64,000 nt of DNA from NCBI GenBank assembly GCA_026002935.1, contig BPGH01000001.1, positions 731,965-795,964 of the forward strand, read 5' to 3'. A program made the translations under genes and the position numbers. Under the pieces are notes generated by a model that worked only from the letters and a program-made list of their open reading frames with translations, was not told where the DNA came from and made no database searches. This document shows positions 1 through 8,585 of this stretch, one piece after another. The stretch comes from Acidimicrobiia bacterium. GTDB taxonomy: Bacteria > Actinomycetota > Acidimicrobiia > IMCC26256 > PALSA-610. Position 1 is the first letter of the stretch. Each line of letters starts with the position of its first letter.

Positions 1-1858
1 GCGGCGGGCCTCGTGGTCGCGGTCGTGCTCGCCGGCGTGTGGTGGGCGGTGCTCCGTCCCGACGGCGACGGGCGCGAGGAGTTGGGCGTGACCCAGTTCG
101 AGCGCGCCCTCGACGACGGCGCCGTCGCGCAGGTCGAACTGCACGACCGCAGCAACCGGCTCCTCGGCGAGCTGGAGGACGGGACCCGCTTCGTCGTCCG
201 CTACCCGAACGAGTACACGGACGAGCTCACGACCCGCATCATCGACGCCGGGTTGGAGCTGCAGGTCGCGAACGACCGGCCGAGCATCTGGCGCGAGCTC
301 GCGCTGAGCATCGTCCCGCTCGTCGTCGTGCTCGGCATCCTGCTGTTCCTGGTCGTCCGCTTCTACGGCCGCACGGTCCTGGGGTTCGGCCGCACGGGCG
401 GCTCGGTCGCGAAGCCGGAGCACAAGCGGGTCACGTTCGCCGACGTCGCCGGGCTCGACGAGGCGATCGAGGAGCTGACGGAGATCAAGGAATTCCTCGC
501 CGACCCGAAGCGGTTCGAGGCGACCGGCGCGACGATCCCCAAGGGCGTCCTGCTCCACGGCCCACCCGGCACCGGCAAGACCCTGCTCGCGCGTGCCGTC
601 GCGGGTGAGGCGGGCGTCGACTTCTTCTACATCTCGGCGAGCGACTTCGTCGAGATGTTCGCCGGCGTCGGCGCCGCACGCGTGCGCGCGCTGTTCAAGC
701 AGGCGCGTGCCCACGCGCCGGCGATCGTGTTCGTCGACGAGATCGACGCGGTCGGCCGCCAGCGCGGCGCGGGGGTCGGCGGCGGGCACGACGAACGCGA
801 GCAGACGCTCAACCAGCTGCTCGTCGAGCTCGACGGATTCGACCCCGCGGTCGGGCGTGATCCTCGTCGCCGCGACGAACCGCCCCGACATGCTCGACCC
901 CGCGCTGCTGCGACCGGGGCGATTCGACCGCCAGGTCGTCGTCGACCGCCCCGACCTCGAGGGGCGCAAGGCGATCCTGCGCGTCCACGCGCGGGGCAAG
1001 CCGCTCGCCGAGGGGGTCGACCTCGACGTCGTCGCCCGCCGCACCCCCGGCATGACCGGGGCCGACCTCGCCAACCTGCTCAACGAGGCCGCGCTGCTCA
1101 CGGCGCGCCGCAAGCTGCGCGCGATCGGCATGCCCCAGCTCGAGGAGGCGATCGAACGCGTCCTCGCCGGCCCCGAGAAGCGCACCCGGGTGATGAACGA
1201 GCGGGAGCAGCAGGTCATCGCCTACCACGAGGCCGGGCACGCGCTCGTCGGTCACGCGCTCCCGACGAAGGACCCGGTCCACAAGATCTCGATCATCCCG
1301 CGCGGTCGGGCGCTCGGGTACACGCTCGTGCTGCCGACCGAGGACCGGCTGCTGCGCACCCGCAACGAGCTCCTCGACGAGATGACGATGCTGATGGGCG
1401 GCCGCACCGCCGAGGAGATCGTGTTCGGCGACCCGAGCACGGGCGCGCACGACGACATCCAGCGGGCCACCGAGATCGCGCGCCGCATGGTCACCGAGTT
1501 CGGCATGTCCGACGAGATCGGGCCGGTCCGGATCGGGGCCACCAGGGACGAGGTGTTCCTCGGGCGCGAGCTGGGTCACGGCCCCGACTCGTCGGAGGAG
1601 CTCGCCGCCCGCGTCGACGCCGAGGTGCGCCGCCTCGTCGAGGAGGCGCACGACCTCGCCCGCCGCATCCTGGAGGCGCACCGGGACGCGCTCGAACGGC
1701 TGGCCGGGGCGCTGCTCGAGCGCGAGACCATCGACGCGTCGGAGGCCGCCTCCCTGCTCGCCGGGGTCCCGAAGTGGGTGAACCGGGCGCCCGCGCCGGG
1801 CCGGGCGTCCGCCGTCGCCGCCACCGAGCCGCCCGCGTCGGGTAGACCGTCCCCATGA
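1..1858 (+). CDS. ftsH: ATP-dependent zinc metalloprotease FtsH, 5'-partial, one frameshift
   Basis: Membrane-anchored AAA+ protease that degrades misfolded membrane proteins and selected regulators. The visible start lies in a hydrophobic N-terminal segment that runs off the window. A second membrane segment follows near 300-360, then the AAA module with Walker A GPPGTGKT (about 559-582), Walker B ending FVDEID (about 730-750), and the zinc motif HEAGH (about 1226-1240). The reading frame breaks near 849-850: DGFDP continues correctly as [13 protein letters not shown] only in the next frame, as if one extra G is present. The protein is otherwise full and conserved on both sides of the break, so a consensus error is more likely than a pseudogene. 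Its stop overlaps the folE ATG as ATGA, the same neighbour order as in M. tuberculosis. Confidence 0.93.
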
Positions 1859-2509
1859 CCGACGCCGGCCGGCTCCACGCGCTGCCGCCCGACGCCGGCG
1901 CGCCCGACGGTGCCGACCGGGGCGAGCGGCGGCGTCGACCTGCCCCGCATCGAGGCCGCCGTGCGCGAGATCCTGCTCGCGATCGGGGAGGACCCCGGGC
2001 GCGACGGGCTGGTGCGCACCCCCCGGCGGGTGGCCGAGATGTACGCCGAGATCAGCGCCGGGTTGCGCGAGGACCCGTCGCGCCACCTCGTCGTGACGTT
2101 CGAGGCCGAGCACGACGAGATGGTGATGGTCCGCGACATCCCGCTGTACTCGATCTGCGAGCACCACCTGACGCCGTTCCACGGGCACGCCCACGTCGCC
2201 TACGTCCCGAACGACGACGGCCGCATCACGGGGCTGTCGAAGATCGCACGCCTCGTCGACGGGTTCGCGAAGCGGCCGCAGGTGCAGGAGCGGCTCACCA
2301 CCCAGATCGCCGACGCGCTGGTCGAGCGGCTCCGGCCGCGCGGCGCGTTCGTGATGATCGAGGCGGAGCACCTCTGCATGTCGATGCGGGGGGTCCGCAA
2401 GCCCGGGGCGCTGACGGTCACCTCCGCCGTCCGGGGCATCTTCAAGGACAACGCGGCGACCCGGGCCGAGGCCATGGCGCTGCTGGGGCTCGGGATGCCC
2501 CGGGGATAG
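1855..2509 (+). CDS. folE: GTP cyclohydrolase I (FolE), probable frameshift near the start
   Basis: Converts GTP to 7,8-dihydroneopterin triphosphate, the first step of tetrahydrofolate synthesis. Zinc and active-site motifs are visible: [10 protein letters not shown] near 2157-2186 and [12 protein letters not shown] near 2374-2409, with the GLSKIARLV helix between them. The clean frame can only start at GTG 1910, which has no ribosome site. ATG 1855 overlaps the ftsH stop (ATGA) as expected for coupled genes but lies in a different frame. I therefore suspect a one-base error between about 1885 and 1925, giving a short N-terminal extension of about 20 residues. If there is no error, the gene is 1910-2509 (199 aa). 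The TAG stop lies inside the predicted -10 of folP. Confidence 0.9.
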
Positions 2510-2512
2510 CCT
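2507..2512 (+). promoter_or_regulatory. TANNNT -10 element for folP
   Basis: TAGCCT is followed by 7 bases and then the folP GTG at 2520, with no Shine-Dalgarno between. This predicts a leaderless folP mRNA. The first three bases are also the folE stop codon. Confidence 0.5.
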
Positions 2513-2519
2513 GCCGGCC

Positions 2520-3893
2520 GTGGTCCCACGCTTCGCCGTCGCCTCCCTGCCGCGCCGGGCGGTGATGGGCGTCGTGAACGTGACGCCCGACTCGTTCTCG
2601 GACGGCGGCCGCTACCTCGACGCCGCCGCGGCGATCGACCACGGTCTCGCCCTCGCCGCCGCGGGCGCCGCCGTGCTCGACGTGGGCGGCGAGTCCACCC
2701 GCCCGGGCGCCGAGCCGGTCGACGCGGCCGAGGAGCGGCGGCGGGTGCTGCCGGTGGTGGAGGCGCTCGCCGCCCGGGCCGGCGTCCCGGTCAGCATCGA
2801 CACCACCAAGGCCGACGTCGCCGCGGCCGCGCTCGACGCGGGCGCGGCGGTCGTCAACGACGTGTCGGCGGGTACCGCCGATCCGCGGATGCTCGGCGTC
2901 GTCGCCCGCCACGAGGCCGGGTTCGTCGCGATGCACATGCGCGGCTCGCCCCGCACGATGCAGCACGACCCGCGCTACGCCGACGTCGTGCGCGAGGTCG
3001 GCGAGCACCTGCGGGCGCGCGTCGCCGCGGCGCTCGACGCGGGCGTGTCCGCGGCCGGCCTGATGGCCGACCCCGGCATCGGGTTCGGCAAGCGGCTCGA
3101 CCACAACCTCGCCCTGCTGCGGGCACTCCCCGAGCTCGCCGCCCGCGCCGGCGTCCCGCTCGTGGTCGGCACCTCGCGCAAGTCGTTCCTCGGGACCCTG
3201 ACCGGCGACGCGGTGCCGGAGCGACGCGACGACGCGACGCTCGCCACCACGGTGTGGGCGTTCGGGCAGGGCGCCGCGATGGTGCGCGTCCACGACGTCG
3301 CGTCGAACGTGCGGGCCGCGCGGCTGCTCGACGTGCTCGAGCGGGCGACGCCAGAGGGGGGTGGCGGCGTGACCCCGACGAACCTGCGCGGCCGGTGGGC
3401 CCAGGGGCTCAAGCCCCGCAACCTCACCTGGGTGATCCAGGACCGTCTCGCGGCCGGCGAGCGCCCGGGCGGCTTCGCCCGCAACCACCGCAAGGTGCGC
3501 CGCCAGGAAGAGCTGATCTGGCTGAAGGTCAACGGCTTCACCCACATCGTCTCGCTGCTCGACTCGCCCCACAACCTGCACGCGTACGAGGAGGCCGGGC
3601 TCGCCTTCGCGCAGGTCCCCCTCGGTCCCCACGACGAGCTGCCGACGCGCCTCGCCGCCGTCTACAAGACGCTCGGCGACTTCCTCGACGACCCCGACGA
3701 GAAGCTCTACGTGCACCACGAGGAGTTCGGCGACCGCGTCGTCGGTGTGCTCGGCGGCTACCTCCTCTACAGCGGGCTCGTCGGCCACGGCCCGCACGCG
3801 ATCTCGGTGATGGAGAAGCTCACGCAGCGCAGCCTCGGGCCCGACGGCCGCGAGATCGTCGCGGTCACGATCGAGCAGCAGCTCCGGCGCTGA
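2520..3893 (+). CDS. folP: Dihydropteroate synthase (FolP) continuous with a phosphatase-like C-terminal domain
   Basis: FolP condenses the dihydropterin pyrophosphate with p-aminobenzoate. Residues 1-280 are a complete TIM-barrel DHPS: NVTPDSFSDGG near the N-terminus, GGESTRPGA, the IDTTKA strand, DPGIGFGK, and the late TSRKSFLG motif. With no stop codon the frame continues for about 175 residues that resemble a dual-specificity phosphatase fold (see the 3369-3893 entry). DHPS normally ends near residue 280, so this is either a true fusion or two genes joined by an extra G in the six-G run at 3356-3361. Removing one G would put TGA 3370-3372 in frame, exactly overlapping GTG 3369. Other single-base errors in this window make the second explanation quite possible. 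The gene converges on pyk with 8 bases between them. Confidence 0.88.
   Translation: MVPRFAVASLPRRAVMGVVNVTPDSFSDGGRYLDAAAAIDHGLALAAAGAAVLDVGGESTRPGAEPVDAAEERRRVLPVVEALAARAGVPVSIDTTKADVAAAALDAGAAVVNDVSAGTADPRMLGVVARHEAGFVAMHMRGSPRTMQHDPRYADVVREVGEHLRARVAAALDAGVSAAGLMADPGIGFGKRLDHNLALLRALPELAARAGVPLVVGTSRKSFLGTLTGDAVPERRDDATLATTVWAFGQGAAMVRVHDVASNVRAARLLDVLERATPEGGGGVTPTNLRGRWAQGLKPRNLTWVIQDRLAAGERPGGFARNHRKVRRQEELIWLKVNGFTHIVSLLDSPHNLHAYEEAGLAFAQVPLGPHDELPTRLAAVYKTLGDFLDDPDEKLYVHHEEFGDRVVGVLGGYLLYSGLVGHGPHAISVMEKLTQRSLGPDGREIVAVTIEQQLRR
3369..3893 (+). other. Degenerate dual-specificity phosphatase-like domain, fused to FolP or a separate gene
   Basis: About 175 residues with a phosphatase-like layout: a region ending in HIVSLLDSPHNLHAYEEAG, an acidic loop (PLGPHDELP), and a P-loop-like YVHHEEFGDR followed by a helix. 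The phosphatase signature HCxxGxxR is altered here: the nucleophilic cysteine position is histidine and the glycine is displaced by one, while the final arginine remains. Catalysis by the usual cysteine mechanism is therefore not expected, which suggests a pseudophosphatase or a binding protein. AGAGGGGGG at 3353-3361 could serve as a ribosome site for GTG 3369 if this is a separate gene. The family assignment is by pattern only, and no function is claimed. Confidence 0.5.
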
Positions 3894-3901
3894 GGCGCGC
3901 G

Positions 3902-5311
3902 TCAGGCGCGCAGCACGCGGACGACGTCGGTGCTGCCCGCCCGCGGACCGGCCGACGCCGACACCACCGCGACCAGGTCGCGCCGGGCGACGACGCCCGC
4001 GTCGCGGGCGGCGCGCAGCGCGGCACGCACGGGGTCCTCGGCCTGCGCCGCGACGCGCAGGGGCCGCACCCCCCACACGAGCGCGAGGCGGCCGAGCACG
4101 TCGGGGCGCGGCGACGTCGCGACGATCGGGACGGAGGGCCGGAACGCCGCGACCCGGCGCGCGGTCGTCCCGCTCTGGGTCGGGCAGACGATCGCGGCGA
4201 CGGCGAGGTCCTCGGCCGCCTGCACCGCCGCGTGCGCGACGGCCCAGGCCACCCGGTCGTCGTCGGTGGCGGCGCCCGCACCGGCGGGTGTCACGCGCGG
4301 CCGCGGCCACGACTCGGCGGCCTCGGCGACCTCCGCCATCGTGCGCACCGCGTGCGCGGGGTCGACGCCGACCGCGGTCTCCTCGGAGAGCATCAGCGCG
4401 TCGCTGCCGTCGATCACCGCGTTCGCGACGTCGTTCACCTCGGCGCGGGTCGGCATCGGTGAGCGCGTCATCGACTCGAGCATCTGCGTCGCGGTGATGA
4501 CGGGCTTGCCCGCCATGTTGCAGAACCGGATGATCTCCTTCTGGATGAGCGGCACGCGCCGCGCCGGGACCTGGATGCCCAGGTCGCCCCGGGCGACCAT
4601 CACCGCGTCGGCCGCGGCGACGACGCCGGCGAGGTGGTCGAGCGCGGCCGACGTCTCGATCTTCGCCACGAGCAGGGGGCGCGGGCCCCGCCGCGGCAGC
4701 TTCGCGCGGACGTTCTCGACGTCCTCGGGCCGCCGCACGAACGACAGGCCCACGAGGTCGGCCTTGATCCGCACGGCCATCGCGAGGGCCTGCGCGTCGG
4801 CGTCGGTGAACGGGTCGACGAAGGCCTCGGCGCGCGGCACGTGCATGCCCTTGCGGGACCGGAGCACACCGCCGCGCATCACGCGGCAGTGCACGTCGCC
4901 GGCCGCGAGCGCCTCGACGCGCAGCACGATCTCCCCGTCGGCGAGGTGGACGTCGTCGCCGACGCGCACCCAGGAGGAGAGGTCGGGCACCGTCGTGCCG
5001 ACCTGCCGGGCGTCGCCCTCGACCTCGTCGGCCGTGAGCACGAACGCCGCGCCCGGCTCGAGCTCGACCTCACCGCCCGCGACCGGGCCGGTGCGCAGCT
5101 TCGGGCCCGGGAGGTCGACGAGCACGCCGACGGTCCGGCCCGCGGCGGCCGCCGCCTCGCGCGCGAGCGACGCGCGCGCCGCGTGCTCGGCGGGCGTGGC
5201 GTGCGCCGCGTTGAGGCGCACGACGTCGGCCCCGGCCTCGACGAGGGCGCGCAGCGCCTCGGCGGTCGACGACGCCGGGCCGACCGTCGCCACGATCTTG
5301 GACCTCCGCAC
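3902..5311 (-). CDS. pyk: Pyruvate kinase
   Basis: Transfers phosphate from phosphoenolpyruvate to ADP, the last glycolytic step. The 469-residue protein has the normal length. It begins with MRRSKIVATVGPAS and carries the LVDLPGPKLRTG strand, LSFVRRPEDV, the lysine/acid metal site region VAKIET, ARGDLGI and the KPVITATQMLESM helix, ending in a C-terminal regulatory domain. The usual RLNFSHG is RLNAAHAT here, a mild deviation at a conserved turn. It sits alone on the minus strand inside the folate cluster, facing folP and divergent from folB. A perfect palindrome covers its start codon and -10 (5311-5329). Confidence 0.95.
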   Translation of the reverse strand: MRRSKIVATVGPASSTAEALRALVEAGADVVRLNAAHATPAEHAARASLAREAAAAAGRTVGVLVDLPGPKLRTGPVAGGEVELEPGAAFVLTADEVEGDARQVGTTVPDLSSWVRVGDDVHLADGEIVLRVEALAAGDVHCRVMRGGVLRSRKGMHVPRAEAFVDPFTDADAQALAMAVRIKADLVGLSFVRRPEDVENVRAKLPRRGPRPLLVAKIETSAALDHLAGVVAAADAVMVARGDLGIQVPARRVPLIQKEIIRFCNMAGKPVITATQMLESMTRSPMPTRAEVNDVANAVIDGSDALMLSEETAVGVDPAHAVRTMAEVAEAAESWPRPRVTPAGAGAATDDDRVAWAVAHAAVQAAEDLAVAAIVCPTQSGTTARRVAAFRPSVPIVATSPRPDVLGRLALVWGVRPLRVAAQAEDPVRAALRAARDAGVVARRDLVAVVSASAGPRAGSTDVVRVLRA

Positions 5312-5329
5312 CGGCCGATTATCGGCCGG
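5311..5329. promoter_or_regulatory. Perfect palindrome over the pyk -10 and start codon
   Basis: Two 9-base arms, CCGGCCGAT and ATCGGCCGG, flank a single central T. On the minus strand it contains GATAAT (5323-5318), a good -10, 6 bases before the pyk GTG. This suits an operator that blocks transcription of a leaderless pyk message. Confidence 0.5.
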
Positions 5330-5363
5330 GCGCCACGCGGGGGCGGGGATGCGGGGGTTCCGT

Positions 5364-5369
5364 TAGCTT
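5364..5369 (+). promoter_or_regulatory. TANNNT -10 element for folB
   Basis: TAGCTT lies 8 bases before the folB GTG at 5378 with no Shine-Dalgarno sequence, predicting a leaderless transcript for folB-folK. Confidence 0.5.
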
Positions 5370-5377
5370 CGGGGGCC

Positions 5378-5728
5378 GTGGACCGGATCGTCGTGAGGGG
5401 ATTGCGCGAGCTGGGCGTGCACGGCGTGCTGCCCGAGGAGCAGGCGCGCCCGCAACCGTTCGAGGTGGACCTGGAGCTGACCGTCGACGCCTCGCGGGCG
5501 GGGGAGAGCGACGACCTCGACGACACCGTCGACTACGCGGCCGTGTGCGAGGCGGTCGCCCGCGTGGTCTCGTCGGAGCAGTACGCGCTCCTCGAACGCC
5601 TGGCCACCCGCATCGCCGAGGTCTGCCGGGCCGACCCGCGGGTCACGGCCGTGACCGTCGAGGTGCGCAAGCCCCACGCGCCGGTGCGCGCCATGCTCGA
5701 CCACGTCGGGGTCCGCATCGAACGATGA
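5378..5728 (+). CDS. folB: Dihydroneopterin aldolase (FolB)
   Basis: Cleaves dihydroneopterin to 6-hydroxymethyl-dihydropterin and glycolaldehyde in folate synthesis. The 116-residue protein has the usual size, with the opening RIVVRGLRELGVHGVLPEE (the catalytic-lysine family motif region), FEVDLELTVD, the DTVDYAAVCEAV strand-helix with the conserved tyrosine, and the C-terminal VTVEVRKPHAPV strand. The start is GTG 5378, chosen by homology and by the TAGCTT -10 eight bases upstream. The stop overlaps the folK ATG (ATGA), so the two are translationally coupled and act in consecutive steps. Confidence 0.95.
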   Translation: MDRIVVRGLRELGVHGVLPEEQARPQPFEVDLELTVDASRAGESDDLDDTVDYAAVCEAVARVVSSEQYALLERLATRIAEVCRADPRVTAVTVEVRKPHAPVRAMLDHVGVRIER

Positions 5729-6201
5729 CGGTCGCGTACCTCGGCCTCGGGTCGAACGTCGGCGACCGGCTCGCGCACCTGCAGGGCGCGGTCGACCGGC
5801 TCGCGGCGACCGAGGGCATCGTCGTCGTCGCGGTCTCGAACGTGTACGAGACCGCGCCGGTGGGCGGGCCGCCCCAGCTCGACCACCTGAACGCGGTCGT
5901 CGCCGTCGACACCGTGCTCGGCCCCTACGAGCTGCTCGCCGCCGCGCAGGCCTGCGAGCGCGCGGCGCACCGGGTCCGCCGCGAGCGGTGGGGGCCGCGG
6001 ACGCTCGACGTGGACGTGCTCGTGTACGGCGACGTCCGGCTCGACGACCCGGTCCTGACCCTGCCGCACCCCCGGATGCACGAGCGCGGGTTCGTGCTCG
6101 TGCCCCTCGCGGACGTCGCGCCCGGGCTCGTCCCCGGCGAGCGGCGGTGGGAGGGGGTGCGGCCGGCTCCGGTAGCATTGCGCCTTCCCTCGGCCGGCTG
6201 A
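5725..6201 (+). CDS. folK: 6-hydroxymethyl-7,8-dihydropterin pyrophosphokinase (FolK)
   Basis: Adds pyrophosphate from ATP to hydroxymethyl-dihydropterin, making the FolP substrate. The protein (158 aa) begins MTVAYLGLGSNVGDR, the classic HPPK start. It contains VYETAPVGGPPQ, which binds the pterin, the arginine-rich loop HRVRRERWGPRTLDVD with the metal-binding DVD, and the late LPHPRMHERGFVLVPL motif. Only 36 bases separate it from the DUF2520 gene, so the operon probably continues into pantothenate synthesis. Confidence 0.96.
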   Translation: MTVAYLGLGSNVGDRLAHLQGAVDRLAATEGIVVVAVSNVYETAPVGGPPQLDHLNAVVAVDTVLGPYELLAAAQACERAAHRVRRERWGPRTLDVDVLVYGDVRLDDPVLTLPHPRMHERGFVLVPLADVAPGLVPGERRWEGVRPAPVALRLPSAG

Positions 6202-6237
6202 CCTCCGGCCGGGTGACCGGCGGTCCCGGGGGCAGCG

Positions 6238-7194
6238 GTGGCGAGTCCCGACAACCCCGACAACCCCGACCGGCCCGACGAGCCCGAGGACCCCGAGCTC
6301 CCCGGCGGGCCCCCCGACGAGACGTTCGCGCTGATCGGGCCGGGGCGGGCCGGCACGACGGTCGCCCTCGCGCTCGTCGACCGCGGCTGGCGGGCGGTCG
6401 CGGTCGCGGGCCGGGCGCCCGACGCGGCGTCGACGACGTCGGCCGCGGCCTGCCTCGCGACGGTCCCCGCGCTGGTGTCGGACGCGGGCCGGGGTGCGCG
6501 CCTCGTGCTGATCGCGACGCCCGACCGCGCGATCGAGCAGGCGGCGGAGGTCGTCGCGGCCTCGCTGGAGCCCGGGGCGCTCGTCGTCCACCTCGCGGGT
6601 TCGCGCGGGCTCGACGCGTTCGCCGCCCTCGCCGGGCGCCGGCCCGACGTGCGGGTCGGGGCGCTGCACCCGCTCCAGTCGTTCCCCTCGACGTCGGCGG
6701 GGCTGGAGCGGCTGGCCGGGTCGTGGGCGGCGGTCGCCGGCGACGAGGAGGTCACCCGGATCGCCCGGCTGCTCGGGCTGCGGCCGTTCCCGCTCGCGGA
6801 CCGCGACCGGGTGCGGTACCACGCGGCGGCGGTCGTCGCGTCGAACCACCTGGTCGCGCTGCTGGGCCAGGTCGAGCGGCTCGCGGCGGCGTGCGGCGTG
6901 CCGTTCGGCGCGTTCGAGCCGCTCGTGCGCGCGTCGCTCGACAACGCGTTCCTCCTCGGCCCGGCGCGAGCGCTCACCGGACCGGTCTCCCGCGGCGACC
7001 TGGGCACCGTCGAGGGCCACCTCGTCGCGCTCGACCCGGCCGAGCGCGACGCGTACCGGGCGCTGGCCCGGGAGGCCGCCCGGCTGACCGGCCGGCGCGA
7101 CACCGCCATCGACCGCCTGCTGGGCGACGTGCTCCAGGCGGGCGGCGGCCGCCCGGGCGGGGAGGACGAGGGGGGCGCCGAGCCCCTACGATGA
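6238..7194 (+). CDS. Rossmann-fold DUF2520 protein next to panC
   Basis: A 318-residue protein with an N-terminal NAD(P)-binding Rossmann domain (ALIGPGRAGTTVALAL at about residues 30-45; later LVLIATPDRAIEQAAE and LEPGALVVHLAGSRG) and an all-helical C-terminal DUF2520 domain (GALHPLQSFPS onwards, with YHAAAVVASNHLVALL). It resembles 6-phosphogluconate or ketopantoate reductase-type enzymes, and the same family sits beside panC in mycobacteria, so a role in pantothenate synthesis is tempting but unproven. The first 20 residues are a low-complexity Asp-Asn-Pro stretch. The stop overlaps an ATG at 7191 (ATGA) that is not in the panC frame. Confidence 0.85.
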   Translation: MASPDNPDNPDRPDEPEDPELPGGPPDETFALIGPGRAGTTVALALVDRGWRAVAVAGRAPDAASTTSAAACLATVPALVSDAGRGARLVLIATPDRAIEQAAEVVAASLEPGALVVHLAGSRGLDAFAALAGRRPDVRVGALHPLQSFPSTSAGLERLAGSWAAVAGDEEVTRIARLLGLRPFPLADRDRVRYHAAAVVASNHLVALLGQVERLAAACGVPFGAFEPLVRASLDNAFLLGPARALTGPVSRGDLGTVEGHLVALDPAERDAYRALAREAARLTGRRDTAIDRLLGDVLQAGGGRPGGEDEGGAEPLR

Positions 7195-7254
7195 CGGCCC
7201 CGGGAACCGCCAGTCCGGACCCCGCGCGGGCCGGAACCGAGCGAGGTTCGACCG

Positions 7255-8145
7255 TTGCTCCACCTCCAGACCGTCGCCGACCTCCGGGCCGCCTGCGACC
7301 GCGCGCGCGCCGGGGGCCACAGCGTCGGCCTCGTCCCGACGATGGGCTTCCTGCACGCCGGGCACCGGTCCCTGATGCGGGCGGCCCGCGCCGGCTGCGA
7401 CTTCGTCGTGGTGACGATCTTCGTCAACCCGCTGCAGTTCGGGCCGGGCGAGGACCTCGACCGGTACCCCCGCGACCTCGCCGGTGACCTCGCGCAGTGC
7501 GAGGAGGAGCAGGTCGACTGCGTGTTCGCCCCCGCCGCGCGGGAGATGTACCCGAGCGCGCCGCTCACCACCGTGCACGTCGCCCGGCTCACCGAGGGCA
7601 TGTGCGGCGCGGCGCGCCCGACCCACTTCGACGGCGTCACCACGGTCGTCGCGAAGCTGTTCGCGATCGTCGGGCCGTGCACCGCCTACTTCGGCCGCAA
7701 GGACGCACAGCAGCTCGCGGTCGTACGGCGGATGGCCGAGGACCTGAACCTGCCCGTGACCGTCGTCGGCTGCCCGCTGGTCCGCGAGGCCGACGGGCTC
7801 GCGCTGTCGAGCCGCAACGCCTACCTCGACCCCGAGGAGCGGGCGGCGGCGCCGGTCCTGTTCGCCGCGCTGCGCGCCGCGGGCGACGCCGTCGTAGCCG
7901 GCGAGCGCGACGCGCAGCGCCTGCGGGCGATCGTGCGCGAGACCGTCGCGAAGGAGCCGTCGGTCGCGCTCGAGTACGTGGACGTGCGTGACGCGCAGGG
8001 GCTCGAGCCGGTCGCAACGATCGACGGCGATGGCGAGCTCCTCGTGGCGCTCGCGGCCCGGATCGGCGCGACGCGGCTCATCGACAACATCGGCATCTCG
8101 ATCCGCGGCGGCGACGTCGCGCTCGATCTCGGGAGGACTGTGTGA
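7255..8145 (+). CDS. panC: Pantoate-beta-alanine ligase (PanC)
   Basis: Joins pantoate and beta-alanine with ATP to give pantothenate. The 296-residue protein has VGLVPTMGFLHAGHRSL (the adenylate-binding HAGH), VVTIFVNPLQFGPGED, YFGRKDAQQL and LALSSRNAYL, in standard spacing. TTG 7255 gives the family-typical N-terminus and is preceded at about 8 bases by GCGAGG, a fair ribosome site. ATG 7191 overlaps the upstream stop but is out of frame, so either TTG is real or one base is wrong between 7191 and 7255. It overlaps panD by GTGTGA. Confidence 0.95.
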   Translation: MLHLQTVADLRAACDRARAGGHSVGLVPTMGFLHAGHRSLMRAARAGCDFVVVTIFVNPLQFGPGEDLDRYPRDLAGDLAQCEEEQVDCVFAPAAREMYPSAPLTTVHVARLTEGMCGAARPTHFDGVTTVVAKLFAIVGPCTAYFGRKDAQQLAVVRRMAEDLNLPVTVVGCPLVREADGLALSSRNAYLDPEERAAAPVLFAALRAAGDAVVAGERDAQRLRAIVRETVAKEPSVALEYVDVRDAQGLEPVATIDGDGELLVALAARIGATRLIDNIGISIRGGDVALDLGRTV

Positions 8146-8576
8146 CCGTGCTCCGGACGATGATGAAGTCCAAGATCCACCGCGCGCGCGTGACCGGCGC
8201 GTGCCTCGACTACGTGGGCTCGATCACGCTCGACCCCGAACTGATGCGCGCCGCGGACGTGCGCGAATTCGAGCAGGTGCACGTGCTCGACATCGACAAC
8301 GGTGCGCGCTTCGAGACCTACGCGATGGCGGGCGGTCCGGGGGACGTCGTGCTCAACGGCGCGGCCGCGCGGCTCGTCCAGCCCGGCGACCGCGTGATCG
8401 TCATCACCTACGCGCAGTACGACGCCGCCGAGCTCGAGCGGTACCGGCCGCTGATCGTGCACGTCGACGACCGCAACCGGGTCATCCCCGAGGAGGAGGC
8501 GGTCGCGCGGGCGGGTTCGAACCTCGTGTGGATCCGTGACCACGCGAGGCCCGACGGCGCCGCGCCGTCCACGTAG
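8142..8576 (+). CDS. panD: Aspartate 1-decarboxylase precursor (PanD)
   Basis: Pyruvoyl enzyme that makes beta-alanine from aspartate for PanC. The self-cleavage site Gly-Ser is visible in YVGSITLDP near residues 23-31, and the active-site lysine lies early (MMKSKIHRARVTGA). The downstream YAMAGGPGDVVLNGAAARL and VIVITYAQY strands are standard. The length of 144 aa is slightly above the usual 125-140 because of a charged tail. GTG 8142 is used, overlapping the panC stop. The TAG stop is also the start of the nadB -10. Confidence 0.96.
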   Translation: MTVLRTMMKSKIHRARVTGACLDYVGSITLDPELMRAADVREFEQVHVLDIDNGARFETYAMAGGPGDVVLNGAAARLVQPGDRVIVITYAQYDAAELERYRPLIVHVDDRNRVIPEEEAVARAGSNLVWIRDHARPDGAAPST

Positions 8577-8579
8577 TCT
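8574..8579 (+). promoter_or_regulatory. TANNNT -10 element for nadB
   Basis: TAGTCT followed by 6 bases and GTG 8586. The panD stop codon is the first half of the hexamer, so the end of one operon is the promoter of the next. Confidence 0.5.
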
Positions 8580-8585
8580 TCGGCC

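Noticed and set aside
7191-7487. Gene starting at ATG 7191 in the frame overlapping the DUF2520 stop
   Set aside because: It reads into an Arg-Pro-rich shadow of panC with no motif. TTG 7255 gives canonical PanC.
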